Source of the DNA: Symsagittifera roscoffensis
Lineage: Eukaryota; Xenacoelomorpha; Acoela; Convolutidae
Reading direction: 5' to 3'
DNA: 64,000 bases
Assembly: GCF_963678635.1 (NCBI RefSeq)
Contig: NW_026971421.1
Location: 1 to 64,000, forward strand
Part shown: one piece after another, positions 43,578 to 56,288 of the stretch
How positions within the stretch are numbered: position 1 is the first letter of the stretch
How the letters are laid out: each line of letters begins with the position of its first letter
Position numbers and translations under genes: made by a program
The notes under the pieces: model-generated
Databases searched by the model: none
The model's input: the letters and a program-made list of their open reading frames with translations, nothing else
What the model was told of the DNA's origin: nothing

Positions 43578-45940
43578 CCTGATTGCGCGTCGTCATCGTC
43601 ATGTCAGTCAGCCTCCAGAATGTTGAGTGCGTCTCAAGATACAGTTCTAAAAGTCATTTACTGAAATTTGCAGCAGATTCAACCTTATCTACATCCCAAA
43701 AATTCAGCCTTATCCACAGCCACATAAAATTTTCATTCTATAGCTGTCAAACGGGAATCAAAATCTTCATCCAACTGCACCGTTGATTCCAGCTTTTGAA
43801 TTCAGTTTCTAAAACTTCTTTTGCTTAACCCAGTCAGAAATTTGTTGAGCAAAAATTTGATATAAAAATGGTATAGTACAATAATTAACGTAATTAATTA
43901 AAATCTCGTGTTCGTTCCCTCAGATTTCATCTGAGTTCACGCTCTAGTCCCAACTTCTTTCCCTGCTCAACACTCAAGAATCCACCCAGTGTGCTCGACC
44001 TAATTCGTCCCCCTTGTCTTCGAAGTACTGGGTCCAGATGCGACCGAAACTGTGATCAGCCTGGTAATTTCTAGATACCTTGCCAACCCGCTTCCATCAC
44101 GTGGTTATTCCATTGCGATGGGTAGGTAGCGGCCTCTTGAAAGGCTCCGGCCATATTTCTACCAGGAACTGACGATATTCCTTGTGATGTTTCTTCATGT
44201 GATTTTTCGTCAAGACATACAGCCAAGAAGTCAGAGTCGCTCTTAGCCAAGGGAAAATTGACTCCATACGCGCTTCACTTTCATCGGCATGACCAATACC
44301 TTGCAGACACTCTCAAACAGCTCAAGCTTCCTGTTATATTCAATTTAATGTATCGCCTCCACGTTTGGTGCTTTCGACTATCGGTATTTAATCACATTCT
44401 CTTCAATCCATCTCAGCGCTATCATCGAGCTCACCATGAAGATGGTCTTCTTTTGCTGATGATCTGGTAACTCTATCGCCTGAATCTCTTCAACGCCATA
44501 TCAAGCAGAGGTTAGACTCCTCTGGATACCTCACAGTCTGTGCTAAGCAATGGCAAGGATAGTCTCCATGTTTTAAGTTATTGCTCCGGAGATTGCGCTC
44601 TCAAGCAAAGGTTCAAACTCCATCATCTTCGAGTGTGTCGAATCACGCCCGTCAACAACTGGGGTGTTATTTTGAACTCTGCCGTACAAAGTCGCTAGAA
44701 TTCTCCTTCTCCAAACTCAAGATTTCTTCTCCCCAGGTATCACTCAAGTCCTCTACCCTGTGTCCTGGCACTGCTCTCTAAATTTTCTCAAGCAGCTGGT
44801 GTGAGTGATACGACATTTTGCCAGTAGTACACACTTGGGTAGCGAGAAAGCTTTTCAGTCGTCGCCTCCTGGCTAGACGCTTCCACCATTGGCATGTGTA
44901 ACTTGTAATGGCTCCTACAGAAGTTTGCCATTACCGATCCCACCGTAGACTTCGCATTCAATGGCAGGCTGTAGGCTTCACTCACTGGGAATCCCATTTC
45001 TGCCTCGAAGCCGACCTTTCATCTCCTTATGTGTTTCTGAATCATTTGCAGCACTCCTCCACACCAGAATCGTAACTAGATGGTGTTTGGACTCTAGTCT
45101 CTCCAGTCAGTCCAGACTACACATCCTCAAGAAGAATTATAGTGCAGTTGCCAGGTTCACCGTAGGAACTCGCATAGCAATCAGCTAGTATCTGTAACTC
45201 GCTTTTATCTTTCTCCGTAACGTCATCAAACCGACTGCATTCTCATGCAAGATCGCCCGACACAGGAGTGTCCTCCACTTCCAGTTGCCAAATCCAGACA
45301 AGTGCCTGGCTCTATCCTCTTTGGTGGTTCGTCTCTAGACATATCCGCTTTCTCGTAAGACTCTTCCCGATGAGATAAAATCAGCTTGTGTACAACATTC
45401 AGTTTTCCCAGGTCCTCATCTTTCCCTGGTGACAACCTTACTCTTCTATGATTTCTTCATTCATACTCGTTTGAGTTTGAGGATGCGGGCACCAGGAAGG
45501 TCTCAATAACTTCCAGACCCTTCCCAGGCTTGTGAACAAGATGTTGGCCCCGCCTCCTAGCCTCACTTCTACTCTTTTCTCTCTTCGTGGCACGCAGATG
45601 ACCTCGGCTACCTTCTCAAGAAGTAAGCCTTGGCTCAACTTTTCCATTTCCGCCGTGTCTAGCTCAATTTTCTATTTCGTCCAAAACTTCAGCAACTCCG
45701 TGGCTTCGAAATTCATGAAGGCGTTTCCTGCCTCCGTGCTCAAGAAGGGACTGTATGACGTTTCCATGTCACCAGAGACATACTCTCCGCGCTTCGTGGG
45801 CTGTGAGTATTCCTCCGCCTCGACCATGGCACGATGCACGTCATGACTGCTTTCGAACTTCTTGTTTGAGAACCTCTTGATTTCGTCAATCCTGCTTGTT
45901 TCTCAGGAGATTGCCTGGAATCGTCGTCTTTCTCAACCCC
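43578..45940 (-). other. GC-richer DNA with minus-strand coding-like fragments
   Basis: Base composition rises sharply at 43578. Minus-strand frames at 45438-45647, 45226-45435 and 44788-44997 have balanced amino-acid use, whereas plus-strand frames are Ser/Leu/Pro-rich shadows of a pyrimidine-rich strand. None matches a family I know. Confidence 0.4.
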
Positions 45941-45946
45941 GGTATT

Positions 45947-47121
45947 TTAGTACACATTTAGGATGACGCTCGAGACCCTGTTTTCCAACGCCCTATTCTT
46001 CATCGCTTTCTGCTGGCAAGCTTGGATCACCGAGTCAGGTATCACTGACATAATCCATCTCAAGAAACAGTTGGCGTCCTTTCTCCTCACAGGACTCAAT
46101 CCAGAGTCATCTGGAGGAACATGTTGCATCAGGATTCGGTATAAGTATAGGCCTTTTTTAACCAACTTCAATTCGTTGCATGATGTCAGATCTTCCAAGG
46201 CCACTCCAGCCAGGCACCACGTGAACAACAACTGACCCTCAGTCCAGATGAAAGGACTCACCATCGGAGGCTGAGCTGATGAGGGTGCTCTCATCTCGTT
46301 TTTGAAGTATTCGAACAGTAAGTTTTCCCACTTTCGCCCCAATTGGCTCCTCAATTCCAGTTTATTCATTTCGGATTTCTGCTCTATGGCGAAGCTTCGG
46401 GGCTTTTTGAACACTCTGCGATCCAGCTTCTTTAGACAGCTATCTAGTTCTTTCATCGTATCCAATGCTATCCACCAGGAGCGAGCAGTACTCCTCGCGA
46501 GTCCTTTCTCATGGGGATCGTTTGTGGTTTGTCGTCCGACGCTAAGGTGTTGACTCGAGACCCGTTCCTTGCCGACATCTACCTCTCACGTTTCTCCACT
46601 GGTGGAACATGTCTTTATCTTCTTTCCTTGAGACTGAAAGTCCTCCTCTGTCACTAAATCCGGTGCAGTTTCCATGCCAGCTACAACTTCCGCAAATTTC
46701 CCAGATGTCGAGTTGTCTTTGTAAGCTGCAGTCTTCGACCTGGCTAAAACCATCGGAGTCGTCTCTTTCAAGTTCGCCTCCGACACCACCTCCGTTGAAG
46801 GACTACCTTCCTCCACCTCTCGCTTCCTCTTTCCTGACCTCAACCCTATGTTCTTCTCCCTTTAGGTATAATAATATTTTTAGCTATAAAAATAGGTTTA
46901 TCTTCTTTACTAATTTTGGCCTTAACTTTCTTACTTTCATCTTTCTTTTTCAGAGTAAAGCTGTTTTTACAGGATTGGGGCTCGGTGTTTGGCCTCGTTT
47001 CATGGATATGGAGCAGCTTGCTGAGCAATTTCTCTCTTGTCTCCTTGTCCATTCCAGTTCCCAGCAAGATAGGCTCTCCGAATTCCTCCTTGAACTCTCT
47101 GACATTTACTTTCCGCTCCAA
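45947..47121 (-). pseudogene. Unidentified charged protein, broken frames
   Basis: Three minus-strand frames follow one another. 47121-46846 has REFKEEFGEPILLGTGMDKE and a Lys-rich end. 46843-46586 has a basic, nuclear-localisation-like start, SGKRKREVEEG. 46456-45947 is a 170-codon helical stretch with MKELDSCLKKLDRRVFKK and LLFTWCLAGVALEDLTS. Composition is that of genuine protein. Shifts or introns separate them. They lie downstream of a Gypsy integrase in the same orientation and could be a further ORF of that element or a host gene. Confidence 0.4.
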
Positions 47122-47537
47122 CTTCTAGTTGAATTCCATCAAGAACGTTTTCTACTCTTCCTGATCCAGTGTGTTCAAGAGCATCGTTTTAGTCTCCTCG
47201 AAGGTATTATTTTCCTTGCTATCACTACTCAAGAAAACCATGCCCATGTCCGCTGGTTGACTCCCAAGCTTTAACTCCAGATTCTTCCGAGGAGATCCCA
47301 AACGTGGCGTCGTTGTATCTGCCCACTCTTAACCACTAGAGTACATGAGCACTTCTCGCGTGGTTCCATATTTGTAATTCCCAGGCACTATTTCTTCTGC
47401 TGGGGTTACTTCAGAACGGTCCCGCTTCAAGGCATCCTCAATTCTGCTCTCTAACGGGAGATTTCTTTTGTCTTCAGGAGTGTTGATCGACAGAGGCGAA
47501 AGCATGACTGGGTCCTGCTCTTTATACTATGTTAAGG

Positions 47538-48436
47538 TCACATAGAGAGCACCAACCGCTTCAAGCCTACATCCCTCATGTTGCAGGGCCACTTCCTCCA
47601 GTCCGTAGGGTCCAGATGCCCCCTCGTGCAGCGTCTTGACTCTGCCTTCAAACCCAGATGTCCCTCCTTCACTAACATCCGGCCATCATCATATAATGGG
47701 TCCTTGTTCTCGAACCCGGCCCTCTCAAGTACTTTCTTCACTTCTCGTTCATTGCACCTCGGTGGCATCGAGCCCCTCATCTTCTTGGCCTCGGTTGTCC
47801 AAGAGTTTGTTTTGATCTCGCTCGAGTGGAAATATGCAGCCGCAGAGTACCCGATAAAAAGATGATCACATCCGTGCGTGAATACTCTTTGTTGTTGCTC
47901 TACAACCTCAAAAGCTTGCACTAACGGTACCAGCATCGGATCGTTCTTTCCCAAAACCATACGCCTCGCAGTTGGAAATTTCGGGAGGGTGGCCGGCAAC
48001 ACGTCCCGCTCGAGAATCATCACTAGTTCTTTTCTTATCAAGCCAAAGGCTTTCATTCATGCCGGTCTTTATCTTTCCCAAATAGCACAGTCTCACTCGT
48101 GCGGGTTTTCAAATGTCCTTGTTTGTACCAGTTCAGGGCCCTCCCGTCCAAATTGATAATCAAGCTCACACGCACCACCAAGTGTCGGCACGCCGTTACC
48201 AAGGGATCGGCGAAGGCATAGGTTACTGCCGCCGGTCCATAGATGCAGGTCACCACCTCTACCAGTCCTCTGGGGGTTTGATCATGGGGGTTCGATCGCA
48301 CCGCCAAGGATAGACCAGTCAGGAGGGTCATGCCCCGATTCAGTTCCTTGTCTTGTTTTCTTGTCTTGGGTTTGGTCTCTTCCCCTGTCAAGTGTCTACT
48401 TTGCTTCAAGACGTATTCCACTAGAAGGGTCATCAA
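47538..48436 (-). pseudogene. Unidentified protein, two overlapping frames
   Basis: The 172-codon frame with ATG at 48056 (MKAFGLIRKELVMILERDVL, TARRMVLGKNDPMLVPL, EREVKKVLERAGFENKDPLY) overlaps the stop of a 127-codon frame (48436-48053) that ends NLDGRALNWYKQGHLK. A single shift at ~48054 would join them into ~300 residues. There is no membrane segment and I know no matching family. The good amino-acid composition suggests a recently functional gene. Confidence 0.4.
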
Positions 48437-48553
48437 TCCTGAAGAAAGAGACTCGGATGAGCTCTAGCCACAGACACCGGATCCACGTACTTCATCAGAC
48501 GGTGGAGTACCGCCAATTTCCCATCTGTTACGAGGATCAGCGTCAAGTATCCA

Positions 48554-51260
48554 TCAATCCGGAGGGTCTCCACACCCCTGCAGAACATAAAGGGTGAGGC
48601 CATAAAAGTTATCTGGGAAACACCATATACAAGGCCAGTAACAGGTTGATCGACATACTAAAGAGGTCCTGGATGAAAGTGTCGAAGAGAGTCTTCCTGC
48701 GGAAAATATCCCTTCCATGTATTTCTTTGCCAAACACGTGCTCAAGAGTCCCAAGATTTCGTATGCTTTCCTTGTCCTCAAGTTTCCCGTGGCTTGATCC
48801 CTCTAAACACCAGTAATGAGCGTGTCGTTCGCTAAGGAGATGAACATTCCCACCGTCAATCCCTTCTTCTCGGCCTGCTCAAGTTGGTGTTGCATAAACT
48901 CCATTATTATTGGGGGTGCTGTTTCCTATGTCTTGTAAGTCACGCTCTCTAGTCTCGGCGTCAGGAATGGCCATCTTCCTCTTTCTTGTGTCAGGCGATA
49001 CACCATAGACTCCAGTTGCTTCTTCTCTCCCACTGCATTTCTCCGATCATGTATGGCCCGCCTCGAGCTACTCGTAGAGCCCATCATTACGAGCTTCATG
49101 CTCCAAAATTATAAGATCGCGGTCAAGTGATCACCTGATGGTCGTCTGTTATCTCCGACTGTAAAATTGAGTTTTCTGGATATACTTGAAATCTCCAGAC
49201 ATAACACTTCGTCCAACACAGTCAAGATATCATAAAAACCCCTCAGGAAATGAGACACGTACGCCCAGGCTGCTGCAACTGCCGATAGATATCAGAAGTC
49301 ACAAGTTCTCCCGCTCCAACTCTCGGCTAGAAGCAGCCATCAGCATGCCTAACCCGCTGCCATCGGCAATCAGGACCAACAACGCGTACACAAACTTGAG
49401 AGCGGGTGGCATACTCGCGTATCCAGGCGACGAATTGAGTACTAATTTCGTCTTCGATCCCTGTCGGGCCGCCATCAACTCCTGTATCTCGTTCATCGAG
49501 GCGAACAACGTCTGTACCGCCTCGTAGATCTTCTCGACCGTCGGCTTTCCCTACATCAAGGGTTCCAGTAGTCCTACGGCTTTCAGGTGGTCGTTCATCC
49601 CTGCAAACAGCAACAATTCGGGTTCACAGGTCGTCTCTGACTTCACTGCTACAACCAGAGTCAACATCTGGAGGCATCGTTGAAGGTCGCCCTTTTTTTG
49701 CACTGGGCCCTCGTCCAATCTTCCTTACGGTGTCCGTGGTATCTCCCTTCTGTATTCTTTTTATAGTTCTAGATCACGGCACTTCTCCTCGATTGCTTCC
49801 GCCAGGGGTTTTTCGTCCGATGCGGGGTTTTTGGGGTTTCTCGACTGTATTCTCTCTTGTAGTTCCTTGAGCCGCGAAGTTCCTGCACTGACCAGGCTGC
49901 CTCCAGTCGAGCTGGGTGTCAGGCAAGGTAGTGCCAAACCGACCAACAGTGGTCTGAACCATCTCTCAAGGAAGGAGTGGGTTCCAGAGGAGTCCACGTC
50001 TCTAGGTCTTCGTTCATCTGTTCATGAGCTACCCTATCGAGATTAAAACGACTGCTCACCTGGGATACTTCATTCACTTCCATCTTCGACTCCGGTCTTG
50101 ATCTAGCCATCAGGTGTTCAATTGGCGTCCTCGCCTTTCGCCCTTTGCCGCTCCCTTTTTTCTGCTGTCTTCTCTTCAATCGCTCAAGTTTTTACTTCAG
50201 CTGGGCGCGATTTGCAGTGGTCTCCTGTACCTTCCCGGTTTTTTTTCATTTCGGCTTTCATCATATCCCTCTCAAGTATAGCCTTGACCCTCTCCAGAGT
50301 AGCTGGATCCCTATCAATAGTAGCTTGGTCCCCTTCTTTCACGGCCTTCTCCAGCTCTCTCATCAGTCTGCCGGGTATGCCTCCTCTGTCTACTGAGCTC
50401 GTAGCATTGACGCGGGTTTGCTACTAGACTGAGCCCCAGCCCTTGTGGCTGGCCTGGCTGGGAGAGGAAACTTGGCAGCACCATATTCAGTGGTATTGCT
50501 CAAGCCAGGGTTTCTTGCCAAGTCAAATCCTCTCAAGCCTCCATGGGTGCTCCACGAAAGCCATCTTGTCTGTTCCTGGTTTGATATTCAATCCAAGATT
50601 TATCCTAGCATGAGCATCGCTTCTATCGCCGACTCTCTACATTCTCCTCGCGATTCTAGCTGCAAGATGGCATTCAGCATCACAGCCATCCTCTCGTCCA
50701 CCTCAGAATTGTCCATATCCCTCTTACGCCTGTATAACTCAAAAACTGGGGTTGGGGTCTTTGTCTGATCAAGAACTCCACATTTTGGAACTCTCTTTTG
50801 AAATCCACCTCCAGCTTGGTCTTGCAGTTCGTATATGCTGTTATGCAGATCTCGCTAGTTCTGTCAGATTAGATGAAATTGCTGTCCGTGATCAAGATTC
50901 TCTCCGAGTATTTAATCGTTATATCAAATTTGATCTGGAAATTTCTTCAAATAGTGGGCTCTCCACTTCCTCTTGTTCCACTTCCAGTCCACAAGTTTCT
51001 TTTGTTGCCCTGAGTTTCTTTATCACCATTTTTTGGTGTGGGTAGGTTCTACCCCCATTCCCCGGACAAAAAATTTTATCGACGTCCCTTCGATGGTGCC
51101 GCGCTTAAGCTGTCTAATGGTATGTCTAGTGGTCGGTCCTTCGCTATCCAGCCAAACAATGAGTTTCCTTCTTTCACGTTTTTAGCTGCTGATATGTCGA
51201 CTTGTTGCTTACTTTGTCTCTCTTTTTTGTCCGCTGGGGCAGATCTTACATACATTTTAG
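48554..51260 (-). other. Minus-strand coding-like fragments, unidentified
   Basis: Several fragments keep protein-like composition. 48600-48780 has TLEHVFGKEIHGRD and SMSINLLLALYMVFPR, reached by a frame change just before CTTGAG. 49299-49560 has NEIQELMAARQGSKTKL and ALKFVYALLVLIADGSGLG. 50160-50400 has a long charged helix, RELEKAVKEGDQATIDRDPA. 51040-51260 has DISAAKNVKEGNSLFGWIA. All are on the same strand as the Gypsy pol to the right. They may be its polyprotein tail and an additional ORF. Confidence 0.35.
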
Positions 51261-51265
51261 AACCC

Positions 51266-52590
51266 TCAAGTTCGTGTTCTCCCTACTTTCTGTTTTTCAC
51301 TGCTTCGAATCCATCTCTCAATCTGGTATACTGTGATCATCCTGCCAGAAACCTGCAACATCCTCATGATCTGCCACTCTTTTTCCGGGATCAGGTCGCC
51401 CATGCTCACCAAATCTGCCCCTATCTCATCTGATTGTATTCTGTCAATCAAGAAGTCATCGCCATATATGTTGTATTTCCTACTGGTATTTTTGCTTCCG
51501 CCTCTTCTCGTCACCATGGTTATGGGCTTGTCTGGTTTTATCCACTCTGGCATCCCATTCTGCTCAGGTTTATTCCAATCCCCTTCTGCAAAAGAACCTT
51601 CAGATTTTTATAGTGTGCGGCGCGTCTTGTGTGCAAGCGGTAAAACTGATACTGCTGTCGTACCTCTGTTATCATGAACGGTCCTCTCCACTTCTTTAAT
51701 AACTTCTTTGTTACTTTGGGAGGGATGATATTCTGGAACACCCATACTTACTCTCCCCTAGTGTACGGTTTTGCTTGTAGTACTTTAGCGCTTGAGCAGT
51801 GTTCCTTCTATACAGTTAATTAAACTCTTGTTGTCGTTTGACCCCTCCCTCACATAGGCTTGGGCTGAAGTTTTTGGCCCCTCGTATTCCCAAAAAAAAG
51901 TTAATGTCATCGACTTTTCTCTGTCTGTCAGCATCGCGTGCTGTTGTATGCTCCCATTGCTTGCGGCAAGTTCTTATCCCAATCTGTCATATTTCTCGAG
52001 CTGAACACTCTAAGCATATTCACCAGCTTCCTGTATTACCTTTCCACCATTCCACTTGTCTGTGACTGGTAGGTCGCCGAGTGTGCTTGAGCAATATGAG
52101 ATCTTTTCATTAACTCTTTCGTCAAATCCCCAACGAAGGCCTTCCCATTGTCTGACTGAAAGGTGATGGGACAACCGTATCTTGAGATCCAGTGTGTACT
52201 TAAGTAATCGCAACTTTCTTCCGCAGAGGCCGTTTGGCACGGTACTGCTTCTGCAAGTTTCGTGAAGTAGTATGAGTACCAGTATCTGGTTTTATCCCGT
52301 TTCGGTCATGCAGATTTTTTAGTGGTCTATCTGCACGATCTCAATGAATTCTGAACTTTCCACCAACTTGAGTGGGAACTTCATCTTCCTCGGGTCTTCC
52401 ACTTGCAAACATGACAAACATGCTTTGACCCATCTCTCGCAGGCCTTCCTCATTCCAGGCCAATCAAACAACCGGTGGAGTATTTTTTGCTGCACCTTGT
52501 CTATTCCTTGATGCCCCATTTGATCATGCGACCTGAAGAGCACCTCCGTCTGATACAGCTGCGGTAGTATGATGAGGTTAGATTTCACAA
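51266..52590 (-). pseudogene. Gypsy element 2 integrase, C-terminal and core parts
   Basis: 52588-52319 holds the HHCC zinc-binding domain: SHDQMGHQGIDKVQQ, then CERWVKACLSCLQVE. The catalytic core follows in broken frames (GKAFVGDLTKEL-type sequence, SHIAQAHSATY, 52010-52240). 51741-51538 is the GPY/F module, KKLLKKWRGPFMITE, ending HYKNLK. 51553-51266 carries a tail (YNIYGDDFLIDRIQSDEIG, LIPEKEWQIM) that I remember from Gypsy polyproteins of this type. The integrase would insert the element cDNA, but this copy has stops in the core. Confidence 0.8.
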
Positions 52591-53479
52591 GTATTTTTCT
52601 TCATCTCTGCTCCTGCAGGCCACCAGGACATCCGCCGTGTGATAAAGTAGCCCCTTCCATTCCATGTAGAACTGGCTCAAGATATTTTAGTTATCTTCTT
52701 CCAGACCCTCAATCTCTTTTTCCCCAGCTCTGGTCCATTTGGAGAGGTGGTTGGTCATCTTGTCATTCTTCTTTTCCCGAACCAAGTCTATTAACCTATA
52801 CTTCGCCTTCACATGCCCCTTCAGTGCCATCAATTACCATGTCATCTCTCCCGAATTGTGGAAATAATCTCTCAATTTGACACGCACTATCTTGCTCAAG
52901 ATTTCCTTGTCACTTTCGGACACTAGATTCGTTCTAATATTCGAATTGCATGAAAACTCCCTGACGATTTTCTTTGATACCGCTATACAATCTAGTTCAT
53001 CCCCTCCCTTGCATCATCACAGTTTAAGTTGTTTGTGCCAGACGAGCAGTCCGTGTGTATTTCTCTGTCCTGTCTCCTCCTTTTTGCTTCTGCTAGTATC
53101 ACAAACCAGATTTCTTGCTTGTCTTCAAATTCCCTCAAGCTTCCGTCCTCATTTACTGACTCCCCGGACAAAGTTTTTCTATCACTGTCGCCTTCATTCA
53201 ACAAACACTCCTCAGACTCTTGATCTGCTTTTAGCTCTTCAGCTTCCTCTTTGAATGACAGTTTTTCTTACTTATTGTTGTCTGCATGAGTATCTCCTCT
53301 GGGATACTCTCGACTAACATCCGCACCATTTCTTTACTCTCCAGATATCTGTCCTCCAACTGATTTTTTTCGCGTGAACCTACTTTGTATTTCCTCAATA
53401 TTGTGATTTCTGGCTCAATATGCATCTGGTTCGTGTCCACAGCTTTGTTGTCGGCTAGTTTACTTCAAACTTAGTGAGT
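52068..53479. repeat. Internal tandem triplication, unit 1 (1412 bp)
   Basis: It starts at GGTAGGTCGCCGAGTGTGCT and ends at ACTTCAAACTTAGTGAGT. It holds the RNase H-integrase linker, zinc-binding domain and start of the integrase core. Almost identical to unit 2. Confidence 0.95.
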
Positions 53480-54892
53480 GGTAGGTCGCCGAGTGTGCTT
53501 GGGCAATATGAGATCTTTTCACCAACTCTTTCGTCAAATCCCCCACTAAGGCCTTCCCATTGTCTGACTGAAAGGTCATGGGACAACCGTATCTTGAGAT
53601 CCAGTGTGTACTTAAGTAATCGCAACTTTCTTCCGCAGAGGCCGTTTGGCACGGTACTGCTTCTGCAAGTTTCGTGAAGTAGTATGAGTACCAGTATCTG
53701 GTTTTATCCCGTTTCGGTCATGCAGATTTTTTAGTGGTCTATCTGTACGATCTCAATAAATTCTGAACTTTCAACCAACTTGAGTGGGAACTTCATCTTC
53801 CTCGGGTCTTCCACTTGCAAACATGACAAACATGCTTTGACCCATCTCTCGCAGGCCTTCCTCATTCCAGGCCAATCAAACAACCGGTGGAGTATTTTTT
53901 GCTGCACCTTGTCTATTCCTTGATGCCCCATTTGATCATGCGACCTGAAGAGCACCTCCGTCTGATACAGCTGCGGTAGTATGATGAGGTTAGATTTCAC
54001 AAGTATTTTTCTTCATCTCTGCTCTTGCAGGCCACCAGGACATCCGCCGTGTGATAAAGTAGCCCCTTCCATTCCATGTAGAACTGGCTCAAGATATTTT
54101 AGTTATCTTCTTCCAGACCCTCATTCTCTTTTTCCCCAGCTCTGGTCCATTTGGAGAGGTGGTTGGTCATCTTGTCATTCTTCTTTTCCCGAACCAAGTC
54201 TATTAACCTATACTTCGCCTTCACATGCCACTTCAGTGCCATCAATTACCATGTCATCTCTCCCGAATTGTGGAAATAATCTCTCAATTTGACACGCACT
54301 ATCTTGCTCAAGATTTCCTTGTCACTTTCGGACACTAGATTCGTTCTAATATTCGAATTGCATGAAAACTCCCTGACGATTTTCTTTGATACCGCTATAC
54401 AAACTAGTTCATCCCCTCCCTTGCATCATCACAGTTTAAGTTGTTTGTGCCAGACGAGCAGTCCGTGTGTATTTTTCTGTCCTGTCTCCTCCTTTTTGCT
54501 TCTGCTAGTATCACAAACAAGATTTCTTGCTTGTCTTCACTTTCCCTCAAGCTTTCGTCCGCGTCTTTTGACTCCCCGGACAAAGTTTTTCTATCACTGT
54601 CGCCTTCATTCAACAAACACTCCCCAGACTCTTGATCTGCTTTTAGCTCTTCAGCTTCCTCTTTGAATGACAGTTTTTCTTACTTATTGTTGTCTGCATG
54701 AGTATCTCCTCTGGGATACTCTCGACTAACATCCGCACCATTTCTTTACTCTCCAGATATCTGTCCTCCAACTGATTTTTTTTCGCGTGAACCTACTTTG
54801 TATTTCCTCAATATTGTGATTTCTGGCTCAATATGCATCTGGTTCGTGTCCACAGCTTTGTTGTCGGCTAGTTTACTTCAAACTTAGTGAGT
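53480..54892. repeat. Internal tandem triplication, unit 2 (1413 bp)
   Basis: A repeat of 52068-53479 with few changes. The zinc-binding frame (54000-53731) has the same sequence as in unit 1 at protein level. The join to units 1 and 3 is through ACTTCAAACTTAGTGAGT. Confidence 0.95.
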
Positions 54893-56288
54893 GGTAGGTC
54901 GCCGAGTGTGCTTGGGCAATATGAGATCTTTTCACCAACTCTTTCGTCAAATCCCCCACTGGACCTTCCCATTGTCTGACTGAAAGGTCATGGGACAACC
55001 GTATCTTGAGATCTAGTTTGTACTTAAGTAATCGCAACTTTCCTTCGCAGAGGCCGTTTGGCACGGTACTGCTTCCGCAAGTTTCGTGAAGTGGTATGAG
55101 TACCAGTATCTGGTTTTATCCCGTTTCGGTCATGCAGATTTTTTAGTGGTCTATCTGCACGTTCTCAATGCATTCTGAGATTTCCACCAACTTGAGTGGG
55201 AACTTCATCTTCCTCGGGTCTTCCACTTGCAAACATGACAAACATGCTTTGACCCATCTCTCGCAGGCCTTCCTCATTCCAGGCCAATCAAACCGGTGGA
55301 GTATTTTTTGCTGCACCTTGTCTATTCCTTGATGCCCCATTTGATCATACGACCTGAACAGCACCTCCGTGTGATACAGCTGCGGTAGTATGATGAGGTT
55401 ATATTTGACAAGTATTTTTCTTCACTTCTGCTCTTGCAGGCCACCACGACATCCGCCGTGTGATAAAGTAGCCCCTTCCGTTCCATGTAGAACTGGCTCG
55501 AGATCTTTTAGTTATCTTCTTCCAGATGCTCTTTCTCTTTTTTCCCAGCTCTTGTTCATTTGGAGAGGTGGTTGGTCATCTTATCATTCTTCTTTTCTCG
55601 AATCCAGTCTGTTAACCTATACTTTGCCTTCACATGCCCCTGCAGTGCCATCATTTGCCATGTCATCTCTCCCGGATTATGGAAATAATCTCTCAATTTG
55701 ACACGCACTATCTTGCTCAAGATTTTCTTGTCACTTTCGGACACTAGATTCGTTCTAATATTCGAATTGCATGACGACTCCCTGACGGTTTTCTTTGATA
55801 CCGCTACACAATCTAGTTCATCCCCTCCCTTGCATCATCACCGTTTAAGTTGTATGTGCCAGACGAGGATTCCGTGTGTGTTTCTCTGTCGTGATTCCTC
55901 CTTTTTGCTTCTGCTAGTATCACAAACAAGATTTCTTGCTTGTCTTCACTTTCCCTCAAGCTTTCGTCCGCGTCTTTTGACTCCCCGGACAAAGTTTCTC
56001 TATCACTGTCACGTTCATTCAACAAACACTCCCCAGACTCGTGATCTGCTTTTAGCTCTTCAGCTTCCTCTTTGAATGACAGTTTTTCTTACTTATTGTT
56101 GTCTGTATGAGTATCTCCTCTGGGATACTCTCGAATAACATCCGCGCCCTTTCTTTACTCTCCAGATATCTGTCATCCAACTGATTTTTTTTTCGCGTGA
56201 ACCTACTTTGTATTTCCTCAATATTGTGATTCCTGGCTCATTATACATCTGGTTTGTGTCCACAGGTTTGTTGTCGGCTAGTTTTTGA
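54893..56288. repeat. Internal tandem triplication, unit 3
   Basis: The most diverged unit, continuous with the RNase H region on its right, so in minus-strand sense it is the original upstream copy. It lacks three bases inside the zinc-binding frame (HRFDW for HRLFDW) and lacks the 18-base joint at its right edge. Confidence 0.95.

Noticed and set aside
44258-56075. Many plus-strand frames rich in Ser, Leu, Pro and Phe
   Set aside because: They are antisense shadows. The minus strand carries recognisable RNase H and integrase domains and better amino-acid composition.
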